Notes under the pieces: generated by a model | The model's input: only the letters and a program-made list of their open reading frames with translations | Database searches by the model: none | Told to the model about the DNA's origin: nothing | IMG/VR virus record: IMGVR_UViG_3300009008_000022 | Span: 1 to 64,000 of that record | Origin: a virus | Length of the DNA: 64,000 bases | Reading direction: 5' to 3' (one strand) | Position numbers and translations under genes: made by a program | Shown: one piece after another, positions 25,917 through 33,204 of the stretch | Numbering within the stretch: position 1 is the stretch's first letter | How the letters are laid out: every line of letters starts with the position of its first letter

Positions 25917-26680
25917 CGTGTCTCCTCGATTAATTCGGCCAGGCGGCCGGTTGGGCTGCTTCCAAGCCAGGCGGCCAGAATCCGCCGGCCGGACTGGTAG
26001 ATCTCCCACTTGGTTCCGGCGCTCATGTCCGGCCTGGCGCCGCTGATCTCCTCGATAGCGGCGGCGTACAGATCGTGAAAAGCTGGACCGTGAATCTGAT
26101 CCTTGGGCACTTTGCCGCCGTTGGCTCTGAAGTGCGCCGAGTGCGCCAGCTCATGCACGGCCAGGTTGAGGTTTTCGACCGCGCCGTCGTCGGCTGCTGT
26201 GATGCGCAGGGCAACCTCCCACCTTCCGCCGAATCCGGTGCCATGGTGCCCGTCCGGGTCACGCCAGCTTCGCCGTGTATAGCTCATCCGAAAGGCGGGC
26301 GGGTCAAACCGTCGCCGGCCGTTGTGGTGTCGGCGCCAGAAGGCGCCCTCCCAGGCGGCCAGGTGGCACAGGTGACGCGCTACAGCTTCCCACATGACAA
26401 GGGGACGCTTGCGTGCCGCGGCGGCCTCTTGCGCGGCCTGGCGCTGCTTGGCTGCGCTCTTGCGCTTGCCTTTCTGCTGAGCTGCGCGCCGCTCTGCCTT
26501 GGCTGCGCGCTGGCGCTCCAGGGCGGGGCAAGTGCGCTCTACCAGTTTTCCGGTTGCCTCGGAGCACGGCAGGCAGTACCGCCGCACGTCCAGCTTGCGC
26601 GGCCGGCTTGGAGCCAGAACGCCCGCGTTACACCGGGGGCATTTCCACCGCTTCAAGGGCTGCTTTTTTGCCTGTTTCAT
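25910..26680 (-). CDS. SprT-like zinc metalloprotein with an N-terminal zinc ribbon
   Basis: 256 residues from the ATG at 26680 (SD AAGGGGAA). C14-xx-C17 and C36-xx-C39 form a zinc ribbon. Residues 50-90 are a basic Ala/Lys/Arg helix. HELAH (176-180) plus H198 in IHGPAFHDLY gives the SprT metallopeptidase signature. In SprT/Spartan proteins the ribbon is usually C-terminal; here it is at the front. Spartan-type enzymes cut DNA-crosslinked proteins, which would fit the neighbouring SNF2 ATPase, but substrate is inference. A perfect sigma70 promoter lies just upstream. Confidence 0.75.
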   Translation of the reverse strand: MKQAKKQPLKRWKCPRCNAGVLAPSRPRKLDVRRYCLPCSEATGKLVERTCPALERQRAAKAERRAAQQKGKRKSAAKQRQAAQEAAAARKRPLVMWEAVARHLCHLAAWEGAFWRRHHNGRRRFDPPAFRMSYTRRSWRDPDGHHGTGFGGRWEVALRITAADDGAVENLNLAVHELAHSAHFRANGGKVPKDQIHGPAFHDLYAAAIEEISGARPDMSAGTKWEIYQSGRRILAAWLGSSPTGRLAELIEETRC

Positions 26681-26708
26681 CTGTAATTCCCCTTGGTTGT
26701 TATAACCC

Positions 26709-26737
26709 ATTATATCACAGATGTTTGCAGCAGTCAA
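26709..26737 (-). promoter_or_regulatory. sigma70 promoter with embedded operator-like motif
   Basis: Read on the minus strand: TTGACT, 17 nt, TATAAT, then the ATG of the SprT-like gene about 29 nt later. The 17-nt spacer is GCTGCAAACATCTGTGA, which matches sequences in other early promoters of this phage (consensus GCTGCAW-N4-CTGTGW). Confidence 0.85.
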
Positions 26738-26757
26738 ATGCACGGTGCAGCGCCTTG

Positions 26758-27048
26758 CTACGCCCACCACGGATCGGCCGCCCAGGCTTGCCAGGCGGCC
26801 AGGCTTGCGTCGTCCATATATTTCAGGCGGTCCAGGTTCCAGCCGTGATAGGCATTCCAAACGTACAAGATGAAACGGGCCACCGCTTCGCTGCCGTGTG
26901 TTGGCTCCGGCCCGTCGAGCCACTTGAGCAGTAGCTCCACGTTCCACGGGTCCGCCCAGGGCTTGTCTCGCGCGCAGGGGAACGTCTTACACAGCTCAGT
27001 CATGCGCAGCTCTAGCGGAAAGATTGCTTTCAGTTCTGCCGGTGTCAT
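26758..27048 (-). CDS. hypothetical protein, Trp-rich
   Basis: 96 residues with eleven Trp, several in the last 30 residues (LAAWQAWAADPWWA). It is helical throughout, with SD AGGGAGG 6 nt before the ATG. It belongs to the leftward run of small genes between the divergent promoters at 31.3 kb and the internal promoter at 26.7 kb. I recognise no family; a protein-binding early protein is possible. Confidence 0.7.
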   Translation of the reverse strand: MTPAELKAIFPLELRMTELCKTFPCARDKPWADPWNVELLLKWLDGPEPTHGSEAVARFILYVWNAYHGWNLDRLKYMDDASLAAWQAWAADPWWA

Positions 27049-27057
27049 GGTGCCTCC

Positions 27058-27366
27058 CTATCCGGTGAAGTAGATCGAAGCGCAGGCCAGGGCTTCGGCG
27101 TGGCCGCCCTTCATTGCGGTGTCGCGACCATCCCACCCGTCGCGGTATTTCCAGGCGCCGTCTGGGTAGCGCAACATGGAGGGGCCGAAACCCTCGAAGT
27201 TGCAGCTCACGAACCAGATCTCTTGCCCGTCCTCGGTTTCCATGCGCGTGTAAACCGCCTCGTTAGCAAAGCTCGGATCTTCTGACCAATGCTCCGCGGC
27301 GTTCTTGAGCAGCGCCAGATGCACCTCCCGCACGTCCGCGGGCATGTTTTCAGTTGGGGCGCTCAT
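27058..27366 (-). CDS. hypothetical early protein
   Basis: 102 residues, acidic, with a beta-type middle (GQEIWFVSCNFEGFGPSMLRYPDGAWKYRDG) and helices on both sides. Its start overlaps the stop of the upstream gene by 4 nt (ATGA). Nothing in the sequence identifies a function; it is part of the leftward accessory operon. Confidence 0.7.
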   Translation of the reverse strand: MSAPTENMPADVREVHLALLKNAAEHWSEDPSFANEAVYTRMETEDGQEIWFVSCNFEGFGPSMLRYPDGAWKYRDGWDGRDTAMKGGHAEALACASIYFTG

Positions 27367-27671
27367 TCGTTGTCTCCAGTGGTGCCTTCCGGCACGATGA
27401 TCAGTTCATCCAGCGCCCCGCACGTACACCGGCCAGCCACCTCGTTAATTCTCAGATTGCGCTTCAGGTATCGGCGGTCACTGTCAGCCCACCGCTTCTT
27501 CAGCGCCTCCCGCTCTGCTACCGCATAGTGCGCCTGTCGGATGAAGTACCAGACCGCCTCGCGAATGGTCTTGAACGGGATCAGCGCCTCTGGAGACATG
27601 ACGGCCAGGACTATTTCCTCTAGTTCGGCCAGCGCCGCCTCAGCCTCAACCTGGACGGATTCAACGCTCAT
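27363..27671 (-). CDS. hypothetical helical protein
   Basis: 102 residues. Long amphipathic helices (VEAEAALAELEEIVLAVMS, FIRQAHYAVAEREALKKRW) are followed by a CTCGALDEL stretch. It overlaps the upstream gene by 11 nt and the downstream one by 4 nt. Similar small coiled-coil proteins are frequent in phage early regions. Function unknown. Confidence 0.7.
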   Translation of the reverse strand: MSVESVQVEAEAALAELEEIVLAVMSPEALIPFKTIREAVWYFIRQAHYAVAEREALKKRWADSDRRYLKRNLRINEVAGRCTCGALDELIIVPEGTTGDNE

Positions 27672-27993
27672 CGCCTGTGTCTCCTTGGGTGCTATTCAGC
27701 AACAGGATCCAACCAAACTGCTCGCACGCCACGCAGCAGACCACCCCAACGGGACGGCCGCCCATCCGATAGTCGAGCGTTAGCAGCTCGCCGCATTGCT
27801 CAGCTCGGCACACCGGGCACGGGTCCGCCCAGGGCGAACGGCCGGTGACGCTAACCTTGGCGCCGCCCAGCTCCGGCGGCAGAGTGACCCAATCCGGCCG
27901 ATCTGCAATGACCATGGAGGGCGCTCCGATCTCCTCGGTGGCATCCATCACGATCTGGTTTGGCAGTCTCCCGCCCGTGTAAGTTTTTTTCAT
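27661..27993 (-). CDS. hypothetical protein with zinc-type cysteines
   Basis: 110 residues. Two cysteine pairs (CPVC near residue 58 and CCVAC near 86) about 25 residues apart suggest a small zinc ribbon; between them is a Tyr/Gly beta turn. ATG overlaps the previous stop (ATGA). One of several zinc-ribbon-like proteins in this operon. Function unknown. Confidence 0.7.
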   Translation of the reverse strand: MKKTYTGGRLPNQIVMDATEEIGAPSMVIADRPDWVTLPPELGGAKVSVTGRSPWADPCPVCRAEQCGELLTLDYRMGGRPVGVVCCVACEQFGWILLLNSTQGDTGDER

Positions 27994-28349
27994 GCTGACA
28001 ACTCCTCTTTTTGGGCTTTCACCATGCGGTCAATTTCCTCGTCCAGCCCCGCGCGCACCACGCGGCTGGCGTGATAGGTTTTGCGCAGGTAGATGCTCAC
28101 CGCGAGCTGCACCGACAGCTTGTCCTCCGGCCGCCAGGGCACCATGATCACCCAATGCAGGTTGCGGGCGCGGTAGACGATCCGTGGCCGGCTGGTTTCG
28201 GACAGGCCCGTCACCAGCAGTCCGTCACCCTCAGCCAGCTCCATGCTGGTTTCGGCGCTCCAATCCTCCACAAGATCGGCCAGCCGATCCTGATTGCCGG
28301 TGACGCAGCGCAAATCAGCGGTGATCCAGTCCACCAGGCGGGGCTTCAT
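27990..28349 (-). CDS. hypothetical early protein
   Basis: 119 residues from the ATG at 28349 (MKPRLVDWITADLRC), preceded by GGAGAAAA. Alpha/beta pattern with an acidic N-terminal half and a strand-rich middle (RPRIVYRARNLHWVIMVPW). It overlaps both the SNF2 ATPase gene and the downstream gene by 4 nt, so the four genes form a strictly coupled set. Function unknown. Confidence 0.7.
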   Translation of the reverse strand: MKPRLVDWITADLRCVTGNQDRLADLVEDWSAETSMELAEGDGLLVTGLSETSRPRIVYRARNLHWVIMVPWRPEDKLSVQLAVSIYLRKTYHASRVVRAGLDEEIDRMVKAQKEELSA

Positions 28350-30406
28350 GCTGTTTTCTCCTTGGGGTCCAGGCTTAGCGCCTCCCAGATATGCGGCCCA
28401 AGCTGGCGCCGGTAGGTGCGCGCCAGGCGCGTGCACAGCCAAACCTGCCCATCGGTGAGCTTGCCGGCCGCGGCAACAGAGGCCAATTCGTGCCCGATCC
28501 GGGTGTCGATCTTGTTAAATCCGGCGCCGTCCTCGGTCTGGGCGCCGTCGCACCGGCCGGCCAGGGTCATAACAGCCTCACCGGCGGCCTGACGCTGCGC
28601 CTCAGAGGCTTTCGGGTATTGCCGGGGGCGTTGGGGCCGCTTGCGGCCAGAGGGCGACACAGGCTCGGTGATGAGGGGCGCGGCGGTGTCGTTGTCCAGG
28701 GCCTTGTCCGCCCATGCCTGTTTTTGCACCAGCGCCTTAGCCATTTTGGAGTCCAGGCTGCCGTCGAACACGAGGTGTTGCACCAGCACGGCGTTTTCCT
28801 GCCCGATGCGGTGGGCGCGGTCCTCTGCCTGGCTCATGTCGCCAGGGGTCCAGGCCAACTCGACAAACAGCACCGTGCTCGCCGCGGTGAGCGTGATCCC
28901 CACCCCGGCGGCCTTGATCTGGCCCACGAACACCCGCACGTCCGGGTCATTCTGGAACCGGTCGATTGATACCTGGCGCGCGTCCATGCCCATCCGGCCG
29001 TCCAGCTTCACGGCCTGGGCGCCGAAGTGCTCCATGAGCGCGTCGATTACGTCATGGTGGTGGGCAAAAACGATGAGCTTGTCCTCTGTCGCTTCCAGCG
29101 CGTCGTCAATGTGCCCGGTGGCCGCCTCGACCTTTGCCAGCGCCAGTTTGTGCCGCGCCTGGGAGATCTCGGTAAACGCGAGCTGCATACCGTCCTTCAA
29201 GCGCGCCACCGCGGCCTGATAGGCGTCCTCGTTACCCGCCGCCGCGGCCAGTTCCAAATCATCCCTGATTGCGTCGAGCTTATCCTCGTGGGCGGCCCAT
29301 GCGCGCTGCTCCTGCTCCACCAGGCCGGAGCTGCCATTGGGCGGCAGTTCGATAACCTGGCGGCGCTTGGGCGGCAGCTCGGTTAAAACGTCGGCTTTCA
29401 GCCGGCGCACCATGACCGTGGCGCGGAGCTTTTCTTGCAGCTCGGGCAGGTTGCTGGCGCCGTCCATGTCCCAGCCCCACCGGGTTTGCTGGGCGTTGCA
29501 GTACCGCTTGGCGAAGGTGAAGAAGTTGCGCCAGGTGTCCGGGTCCAGGGCGTTGATCAGCGGAAACATCTCTTTCGGCCGGTTGAGCATCGGCGTTCCG
29601 GTGAGCAGCACCACGCGGCCGGCGCGGTGCACCAGGCCGTCTTTCGCTGCGATCTTCTTTCGTGGCTTGGCGGTGCGGCCGAAGCAGGCGACGGTGCGCT
29701 TGGCTTCGGGATTCTTGCAGTAGTGCGCCTCGTCCATGACCAGCAAATCCCACTCGCGAGCCATGAGCGAGTCAAACACCTCGGACTTGAGCAGCCGCTC
29801 GTAGTTGACGATAACCAGGGTGGCCGCGGCCGGAACCGGCGCGGTTTCCTCCACGACGTAAGGCGCCCAATGATCATCGGTGAGCCAGCGACCCGCCTCG
29901 CGGAACCAGTTGATGCGCAGGCTGGCCGGCACCACGATCAGGGCGGTGCGCGCGTCGGGGTCCGCGTTGAGGATCCCAAGCGCCTGGATCGTCTTTCCCA
30001 GGCCCATTTCATCACCGATCAAGGTGGCGCGGCGGCCCATGGCGTAGGCGATACCAGCGCGCTGATACGGCAGGTAGTCGTAGCCCTCCGGCGCGGGAAT
30101 GTCCAAGTCGGTGGCGTCGGTGGCACGGGACGCCTCCACCGCGGCGGTGTGCTCGCCCAGGGCGGCGCGGGCACCATCGTCGGCATACTCGCTCAGGCGC
30201 GCGGCCTTGGCCGTGTCGGGGGTCCACCAGTGACCACCGGGCACGCCAGCCTCGCACGCCTTGCAGGGGTACTTTTTGCCGCGCCACTCCCGCTCGCCCG
30301 CGCAGCCCTTGGGGTGCCACCAGAAGCCGGCGTTTTTAACGGTTGCCTTTTCTTCAAAGTCGGACTCGGCGTAGAAGGCGCCGCCCTTGTGTAGTAGCAG
30401 CATCAT
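28346..30406 (-). CDS. SNF2-family ATPase, SMARCAL1/annealing-helicase type
   Basis: 686 residues. A short N-terminal part has a Cys pair (C48, C51). Helicase motifs follow: DEMGLGKT (132-139), DEAH (225-228), LTGTP (268-272) and QAEDRAHRIGQ (526-536). This compact layout without long inserts is that of the SMARCAL1-like branch, ATPases that remodel forks or rewind DNA. Residues 600-686 are a helical tail with a 'TDGQVWLCTRLARTYRRQLG' segment. Phage copies are widespread and poorly understood. It heads the larger part of the leftward operon. Confidence 0.9.
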   Translation of the reverse strand: MMLLLHKGGAFYAESDFEEKATVKNAGFWWHPKGCAGEREWRGKKYPCKACEAGVPGGHWWTPDTAKAARLSEYADDGARAALGEHTAAVEASRATDATDLDIPAPEGYDYLPYQRAGIAYAMGRRATLIGDEMGLGKTIQALGILNADPDARTALIVVPASLRINWFREAGRWLTDDHWAPYVVEETAPVPAAATLVIVNYERLLKSEVFDSLMAREWDLLVMDEAHYCKNPEAKRTVACFGRTAKPRKKIAAKDGLVHRAGRVVLLTGTPMLNRPKEMFPLINALDPDTWRNFFTFAKRYCNAQQTRWGWDMDGASNLPELQEKLRATVMVRRLKADVLTELPPKRRQVIELPPNGSSGLVEQEQRAWAAHEDKLDAIRDDLELAAAAGNEDAYQAAVARLKDGMQLAFTEISQARHKLALAKVEAATGHIDDALEATEDKLIVFAHHHDVIDALMEHFGAQAVKLDGRMGMDARQVSIDRFQNDPDVRVFVGQIKAAGVGITLTAASTVLFVELAWTPGDMSQAEDRAHRIGQENAVLVQHLVFDGSLDSKMAKALVQKQAWADKALDNDTAAPLITEPVSPSGRKRPQRPRQYPKASEAQRQAAGEAVMTLAGRCDGAQTEDGAGFNKIDTRIGHELASVAAAGKLTDGQVWLCTRLARTYRRQLGPHIWEALSLDPKEKTA

Positions 30407-30591
30407 TCCACCTCGGTCGGGTCCAGCTCGGACAGCTCGGTAACGTAGGTGTTCATGTTGCCCTGGCTCAGCTCATGGGCGAGCGCGCTTGCGTCGTCGG
30501 TGCCCATCTCCTCTAGGTGGTCCGCCAGATCCAACATGGCCGTGAGCAGCTTGTGGGCCGCGGATTGAACATCTCCGAACAGATCTTCCAT
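30403..30591 (-). CDS. small acidic helical protein
   Basis: 62 residues, net strongly acidic, predicted two helices (AAHKLLTAMLDLADHLEEMG and ASALAHELSQGN). SD GGAGACAC is upstream and the stop overlaps the SNF2 gene start by 4 nt. Such a small acidic partner next to an ATPase might modulate it, but there is no direct evidence. Confidence 0.65.
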   Translation of the reverse strand: MEDLFGDVQSAAHKLLTAMLDLADHLEEMGTDDASALAHELSQGNMNTYVTELSELDPTEVE

Positions 30592-30603
30592 GGTTCGTGT
30601 CTC

Positions 30604-30990
30604 CTAGACGTTGGGGAAGGAAAGTTGCTGTGCTCCGGCCGTGCTGCGCTTGGGGCGCTTACGCACCGCCTGGCCGCCCTTGATGGTGTGGCAGTCGCCA
30701 CAGAGCCAGTCGTCGCCCACCTTGCGCCAGTCCTCTGCATAAGCGGCATGGTCCGCCTGGCCGCAGTCGGGGCAAACGGCGTCAACCGGCGGGTAGTAGG
30801 CGGCAACTCGCCCTGGCGCGGGGTAGTAGCCGACAGAGTAAATCGACTCATCCTTGATCTCGGTGTCGCGCTGGCCGTTGGGGTGCTCCCAGATAATCGC
30901 CTGGTAGACGCGGCCGTGCACGGCGGCCTTGCCGCGGTAGACGATCTCCCGCGGTGGCCCTGGCGCTACTTCGCTGATTCGCCGGCCCAT
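30604..30990 (-). CDS. zinc-ribbon protein
   Basis: 128 residues. The N-terminal half is beta-type (REIVYRGKAAVHGRVYQAIIWEH), followed by C73-xx-C76 and, about 20 residues on, C97-xx-C100-H, a zinc ribbon with an HNH-like spacing but without the HNH catalytic histidines. The tail is basic (RKRPKRSTAG). DNA or RNA binding is plausible. The ATG overlaps the upstream stop. Confidence 0.65.
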   Translation of the reverse strand: MGRRISEVAPGPPREIVYRGKAAVHGRVYQAIIWEHPNGQRDTEIKDESIYSVGYYPAPGRVAAYYPPVDAVCPDCGQADHAAYAEDWRKVGDDWLCGDCHTIKGGQAVRKRPKRSTAGAQQLSFPNV

Positions 30991-31301
30991 TAGCGCACCA
31001 CCTTTTGAGCCCAGGCTGACAGGGGCGCGGCCGGAGCTTCGCCGCGGCGGTTGGCCTGGTAGTAGGCGCGCAGCTCAGCCTCGCGGCGCCAAACCGTGTT
31101 GCGGACGTGATCGTAGCTCTCGCCGGCCGGCTGATCTTCGGCGCCCTCGGTCCAGGCCGCGTCCCGCTTCGCGTGGCTCAGTCGGATGGTGGCGCCGTCG
31201 CCGTAGTTGGCGACCAAGCAAGCGGCGTCCTCGACGTGCTTACAGGCGGCAACATAGCGGCCTTCAGGGTTGAACACCTTGTATCTCGGAGCTGCTGCCA
31301 T
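30990..31301 (-). CDS. first gene of the leftward operon, hypothetical
   Basis: 103 residues from the ATG at 31301 with SD AAGGGAGG. It opens with a 'YKVFNPEGRYVAACKHVEDAACLVANYGDGATIRL' segment that looks like a small alpha/beta domain (known as a short conserved early-protein pattern in phages), then a charged helix. As the gene nearest to the leftward promoter it should be the earliest product of this operon. Confidence 0.7.
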   Translation of the reverse strand: MAAAPRYKVFNPEGRYVAACKHVEDAACLVANYGDGATIRLSHAKRDAAWTEGAEDQPAGESYDHVRNTVWRREAELRAYYQANRRGEAPAAPLSAWAQKVVR

Positions 31302-31334
31302 TTTGAGCCTCCCTTGCTCTGTCCTTTCACCCAC

Positions 31335-31363
31335 AATCTAATTGCTGCATTGTGCTGTGTCAA
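31335..31363 (-). promoter_or_regulatory. leftward sigma70 promoter
   Basis: Minus strand: TTGACA, 17-nt spacer, TAGATT, 34 nt before the first leftward ATG. The complementary strand of the spacer region carries GCTGCATTGTGCTGTGT (31344-31360), a match to the operator-like motif of two other early promoters. Confidence 0.8.
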
Positions 31364-31377
31364 GGTGCAATGTGATG

Positions 31378-31405
31378 TTGACAGCAGCTCTGGCGTGGCT
31401 ACATT
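31378..31405 (+). promoter_or_regulatory. rightward sigma70 promoter
   Basis: TTGACA (31378-31383), 16-nt spacer, TACATT (31400-31405), about 30 nt before the ATG at 31436. Its -35 is back-to-back with the leftward -35, separated by only 14 bp, so two polymerases could not bind both fully at once. Confidence 0.65.
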
Positions 31406-31435
31406 GTGGTTGAGGGGAAAGCCAAGGAGGCGAGG

Positions 31436-31756
31436 ATGAAAACCAAAACGGTCGGAGCAACGGATTACTACAACGCGCTGCCCAACTGGAAGCCCTGGAA
31501 AGACGGCGACGGCAACCCGGCGGCCTGGGCTGAGCTGGCCTGGAGCGGCGACGGCGAGCCCCCCGCCCTGGGCGAGCGGGTGAACATCAACTTCAACGGC
31601 CTGGGCGACGGCGAGGTGGAGGGCTACTTCGGGGAGCACGGCTTCCTCGGGGTGCTGGTCAAGCTGGACCGGCCGCCGGCCTGGTACACCCGGCAGAACG
31701 GCGCGGACGCGCCCGCTTACGCCTTCGGCGCCGAGTGCGCGCCGCCCACCAACTAG
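31436..31756 (+). CDS. first rightward early gene, hypothetical
   Basis: 106 residues behind AAGGAGGCGAGG. Aromatic N-terminus (YYNALPNWKPWKDGDGNPAAW), then a small SH3-like beta pattern (LGERVNINFNGLGDGEVEGYFGEHGFLGVLVKLDRPP) of the type seen in phage proteins of unknown function. It is the promoter-proximal gene of the replication block and so presumably very early. Confidence 0.7.
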   Translation: MKTKTVGATDYYNALPNWKPWKDGDGNPAAWAELAWSGDGEPPALGERVNINFNGLGDGEVEGYFGEHGFLGVLVKLDRPPAWYTRQNGADAPAYAFGAECAPPTN

Positions 31757-31768
31757 GGAGGTGACAAA

Positions 31769-32311
31769 GTGACCGCTTACAAGCTCGACAAGGTGCCGGA
31801 GGCCGCTTCGGTGCTCTGGATTCTCGGTGACGATCAGGACGCGGAGATCGGCGTGTGCAAGCTGGCGGCGTTCCTGGCGGACAACGAATCCATGGAGCCG
31901 GCCGAACTTTGGGCGCTGGCTTCCCTGGAGCCGGGGCAGCTCCACACCGGCGGCGGCGGCGCGGCGCCCATCTGGCGCGTGCTCCGGCTGACGGATGAGT
32001 CAGAGTGCATGGGAGTGACCACCTGGCCCACGGTGGCCCTGGTGGACGACAGCGCCGAAACGCGGTGGGTTTACCGCGGGTGGGATAGCGGCGGCGACGA
32101 CATGGAGTTTTACCAGGGCTACGGCGACCGGCTGTCTTACCCTGACTGGTCAGACGACGCGGCGGTCAAGACCTGGGCGCGCACGCTGGCCGCCCAGCTC
32201 GCCGGAGCCGGAGAGGCTATCTGGCTCGCCAAGATTAGAACCTGCCCCACTTGCGGGATGCACTACACGCCGGCCACCGGAACCTGCCCCCACGGCCAGC
32301 GCAGCAAGTAG
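31769..32311 (+). CDS. hypothetical protein with C-terminal zinc ribbon
   Basis: 180 residues from a GTG with SD GGGAGGTGA. The main part is acidic and Trp-rich (residues 1-155); the end carries CPTCGMHYTP..GTCPHG, a C2-C/H zinc knuckle. No family recognised. It is followed by a strong promoter, so the next genes have their own transcription start. Confidence 0.65.
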   Translation: MTAYKLDKVPEAASVLWILGDDQDAEIGVCKLAAFLADNESMEPAELWALASLEPGQLHTGGGGAAPIWRVLRLTDESECMGVTTWPTVALVDDSAETRWVYRGWDSGGDDMEFYQGYGDRLSYPDWSDDAAVKTWARTLAAQLAGAGEAIWLAKIRTCPTCGMHYTPATGTCPHGQRSK

Positions 32312-32315
32312 CCGC

Positions 32316-32344
32316 TTGACACTCCAGATTGCATCACCTATAAA
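32316..32344 (+). promoter_or_regulatory. sigma70 promoter
   Basis: TTGACA (32316-32321), exactly 17 nt, TATAAA (32339-32344), 4 bp after the previous stop codon. On the minus strand 32319-32335 reads GATGCAATCTGGAGTGT, a weaker (about 10 of 13) match to the shared operator motif. Confidence 0.85.
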
Positions 32345-32353
32345 TTGAATCCA

Positions 32354-32413
32354 GGCGCGCTGGCGCGGCTACCCATTGCCCCCCCCTCGATGGACCCGCC
32401 GCCCTAGCGCGCC
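32354..32413 (+). promoter_or_regulatory. mRNA leader inverted repeat
   Basis: GGCGCGCT (32354-32361) and AGCGCGCC (32406-32413) can pair at the start of the transcript from the promoter at 32316. They enclose a C-rich 44-nt loop (run of eight C) and are followed by ATTTTC 20 bp before the ATG at 32434. It could be a 5' stabiliser or an attenuator. Confidence 0.35.
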
Positions 32414-32433
32414 ATTTTCATAAGGGGCACGCC

Positions 32434-32901
32434 ATGACTCACATCCGAAACACAGAGCATTTGATCGCCTGGCTTGAAGCCAGCGGATACCGCAATATCG
32501 TGCTGGCGGTGGGCGACCTGTTGAACGTGCTGCCGGACTGGCAACGGATCGTCGCGGCAGAGGCCATGGGCGCGCACGCAGGCCGCTTGCCGGACGGCCC
32601 GCGGCCGGACGTTGACAGCCTGGACGGTGCCGCCCTGGGCGAGCTGCTGCGCAACCTGGCGGTGGACGGCTATCTGTGCCTGCCCGTGGATTACCTGGCC
32701 GGCCTGGACATGGATCGGCTGGCCGCGCTGCAAGAGGCGGTGTTTGCGTATCGCGAGTATCGGCAGGCCATGTTTAAGCCGACTGTTTGGGAGGTTTGCG
32801 GCTGCGACGATCCTACTCGCTGCCCCATGTGCGACGGCCGCGGAGAGGTGGAGGTTTGCGTGGAGCTGAGCGAAGCTGAGCAAGAGCTGGCCCGCGGATA
32901 A
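32434..32901 (+). CDS. hypothetical protein with cysteine knuckle
   Basis: 155 residues, mostly helical and acidic. Residues ~120-145 contain CGCDDPTRCPMCDGRGEVEVC, whose CPMCDGRGE part is like one DnaJ-type zinc-finger repeat. It is the first gene behind a strong promoter with a structured leader. No family recognised. Confidence 0.65.
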   Translation: MTHIRNTEHLIAWLEASGYRNIVLAVGDLLNVLPDWQRIVAAEAMGAHAGRLPDGPRPDVDSLDGAALGELLRNLAVDGYLCLPVDYLAGLDMDRLAALQEAVFAYREYRQAMFKPTVWEVCGCDDPTRCPMCDGRGEVEVCVELSEAEQELARG

Positions 32902-32945
32902 CTGTCCACAAGGCCGCGCATTCTAGCACTTCCCCGTCGAGAAAG

Positions 32946-32991
32946 CCTGTTGACAACCTGTTGACTTAAAAAAACTTGCCAACGGTTGCCA
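32946..32991. repeat. tandem operator-like direct repeats before RHH gene
   Basis: CCTGTTGAC occurs twice (32946-32954 and 32957-32965) with an 11-bp period, followed by TTGCCA twice (32976-32981 and 32986-32991) with a 10-bp period. Helically phased direct repeats directly ahead of an RHH gene suggest autoregulation. No clear promoter hexamer pair could be fitted here. Confidence 0.5.
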
Positions 32992-33012
32992 GCCTTTGCT
33001 AGTTTGGCCGGC

Positions 33013-33195
33013 ATGGCAATTTCAATCTCGTTATCCATTCCCGAAGATCTCAAAAAGAAGCTCGACGCAGCCCACGCCGCGGCGGTGAAAGACTTGCCGG
33101 ACGGCGCCACACTTTCATGGTCCGCGTTCGTGTGCTCCCACTTGCGTGACTCTCTGGGCAACGGTCACAAGGCCAAAAAACGCACCGCAAAATAG
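33013..33195 (+). CDS. ribbon-helix-helix small regulator
   Basis: 60 residues. It starts with an alternating strand (AISISLSIPEDLKKKLDAAHAAAVK), followed by a second helix (SWSAFVCSHLRDSL) and a basic tail (KAKKRTAK): the RHH fold of CopG/Arc-type repressors. It is placed upstream of the replication genes and behind phased direct repeats. A likely regulator of early promoters. Confidence 0.7.
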   Translation: MAISISLSIPEDLKKKLDAAHAAAVKDLPDGATLSWSAFVCSHLRDSLGNGHKAKKRTAK

Positions 33196-33204
33196 GGGGG
33201 AGTC

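Noticed and set aside
31321-31420. Lysogeny control region (cI/cro-like)
   Set aside because: Divergent promoters are present, but no repressor of known family, no integrase and no attachment site are seen; the genes on both sides look like early lytic genes.
32316-32433. Riboswitch or tRNA-like leader
   Set aside because: Only one long-range 8-bp inverted repeat is visible; no riboswitch core or tRNA cloverleaf could be drawn.
32950-33005. Sigma70 promoter before the RHH gene
   Set aside because: Good -35-like TTGACA/TTGACT elements exist, but no acceptable -10 at 16-18 bp; annotated as direct repeats instead.
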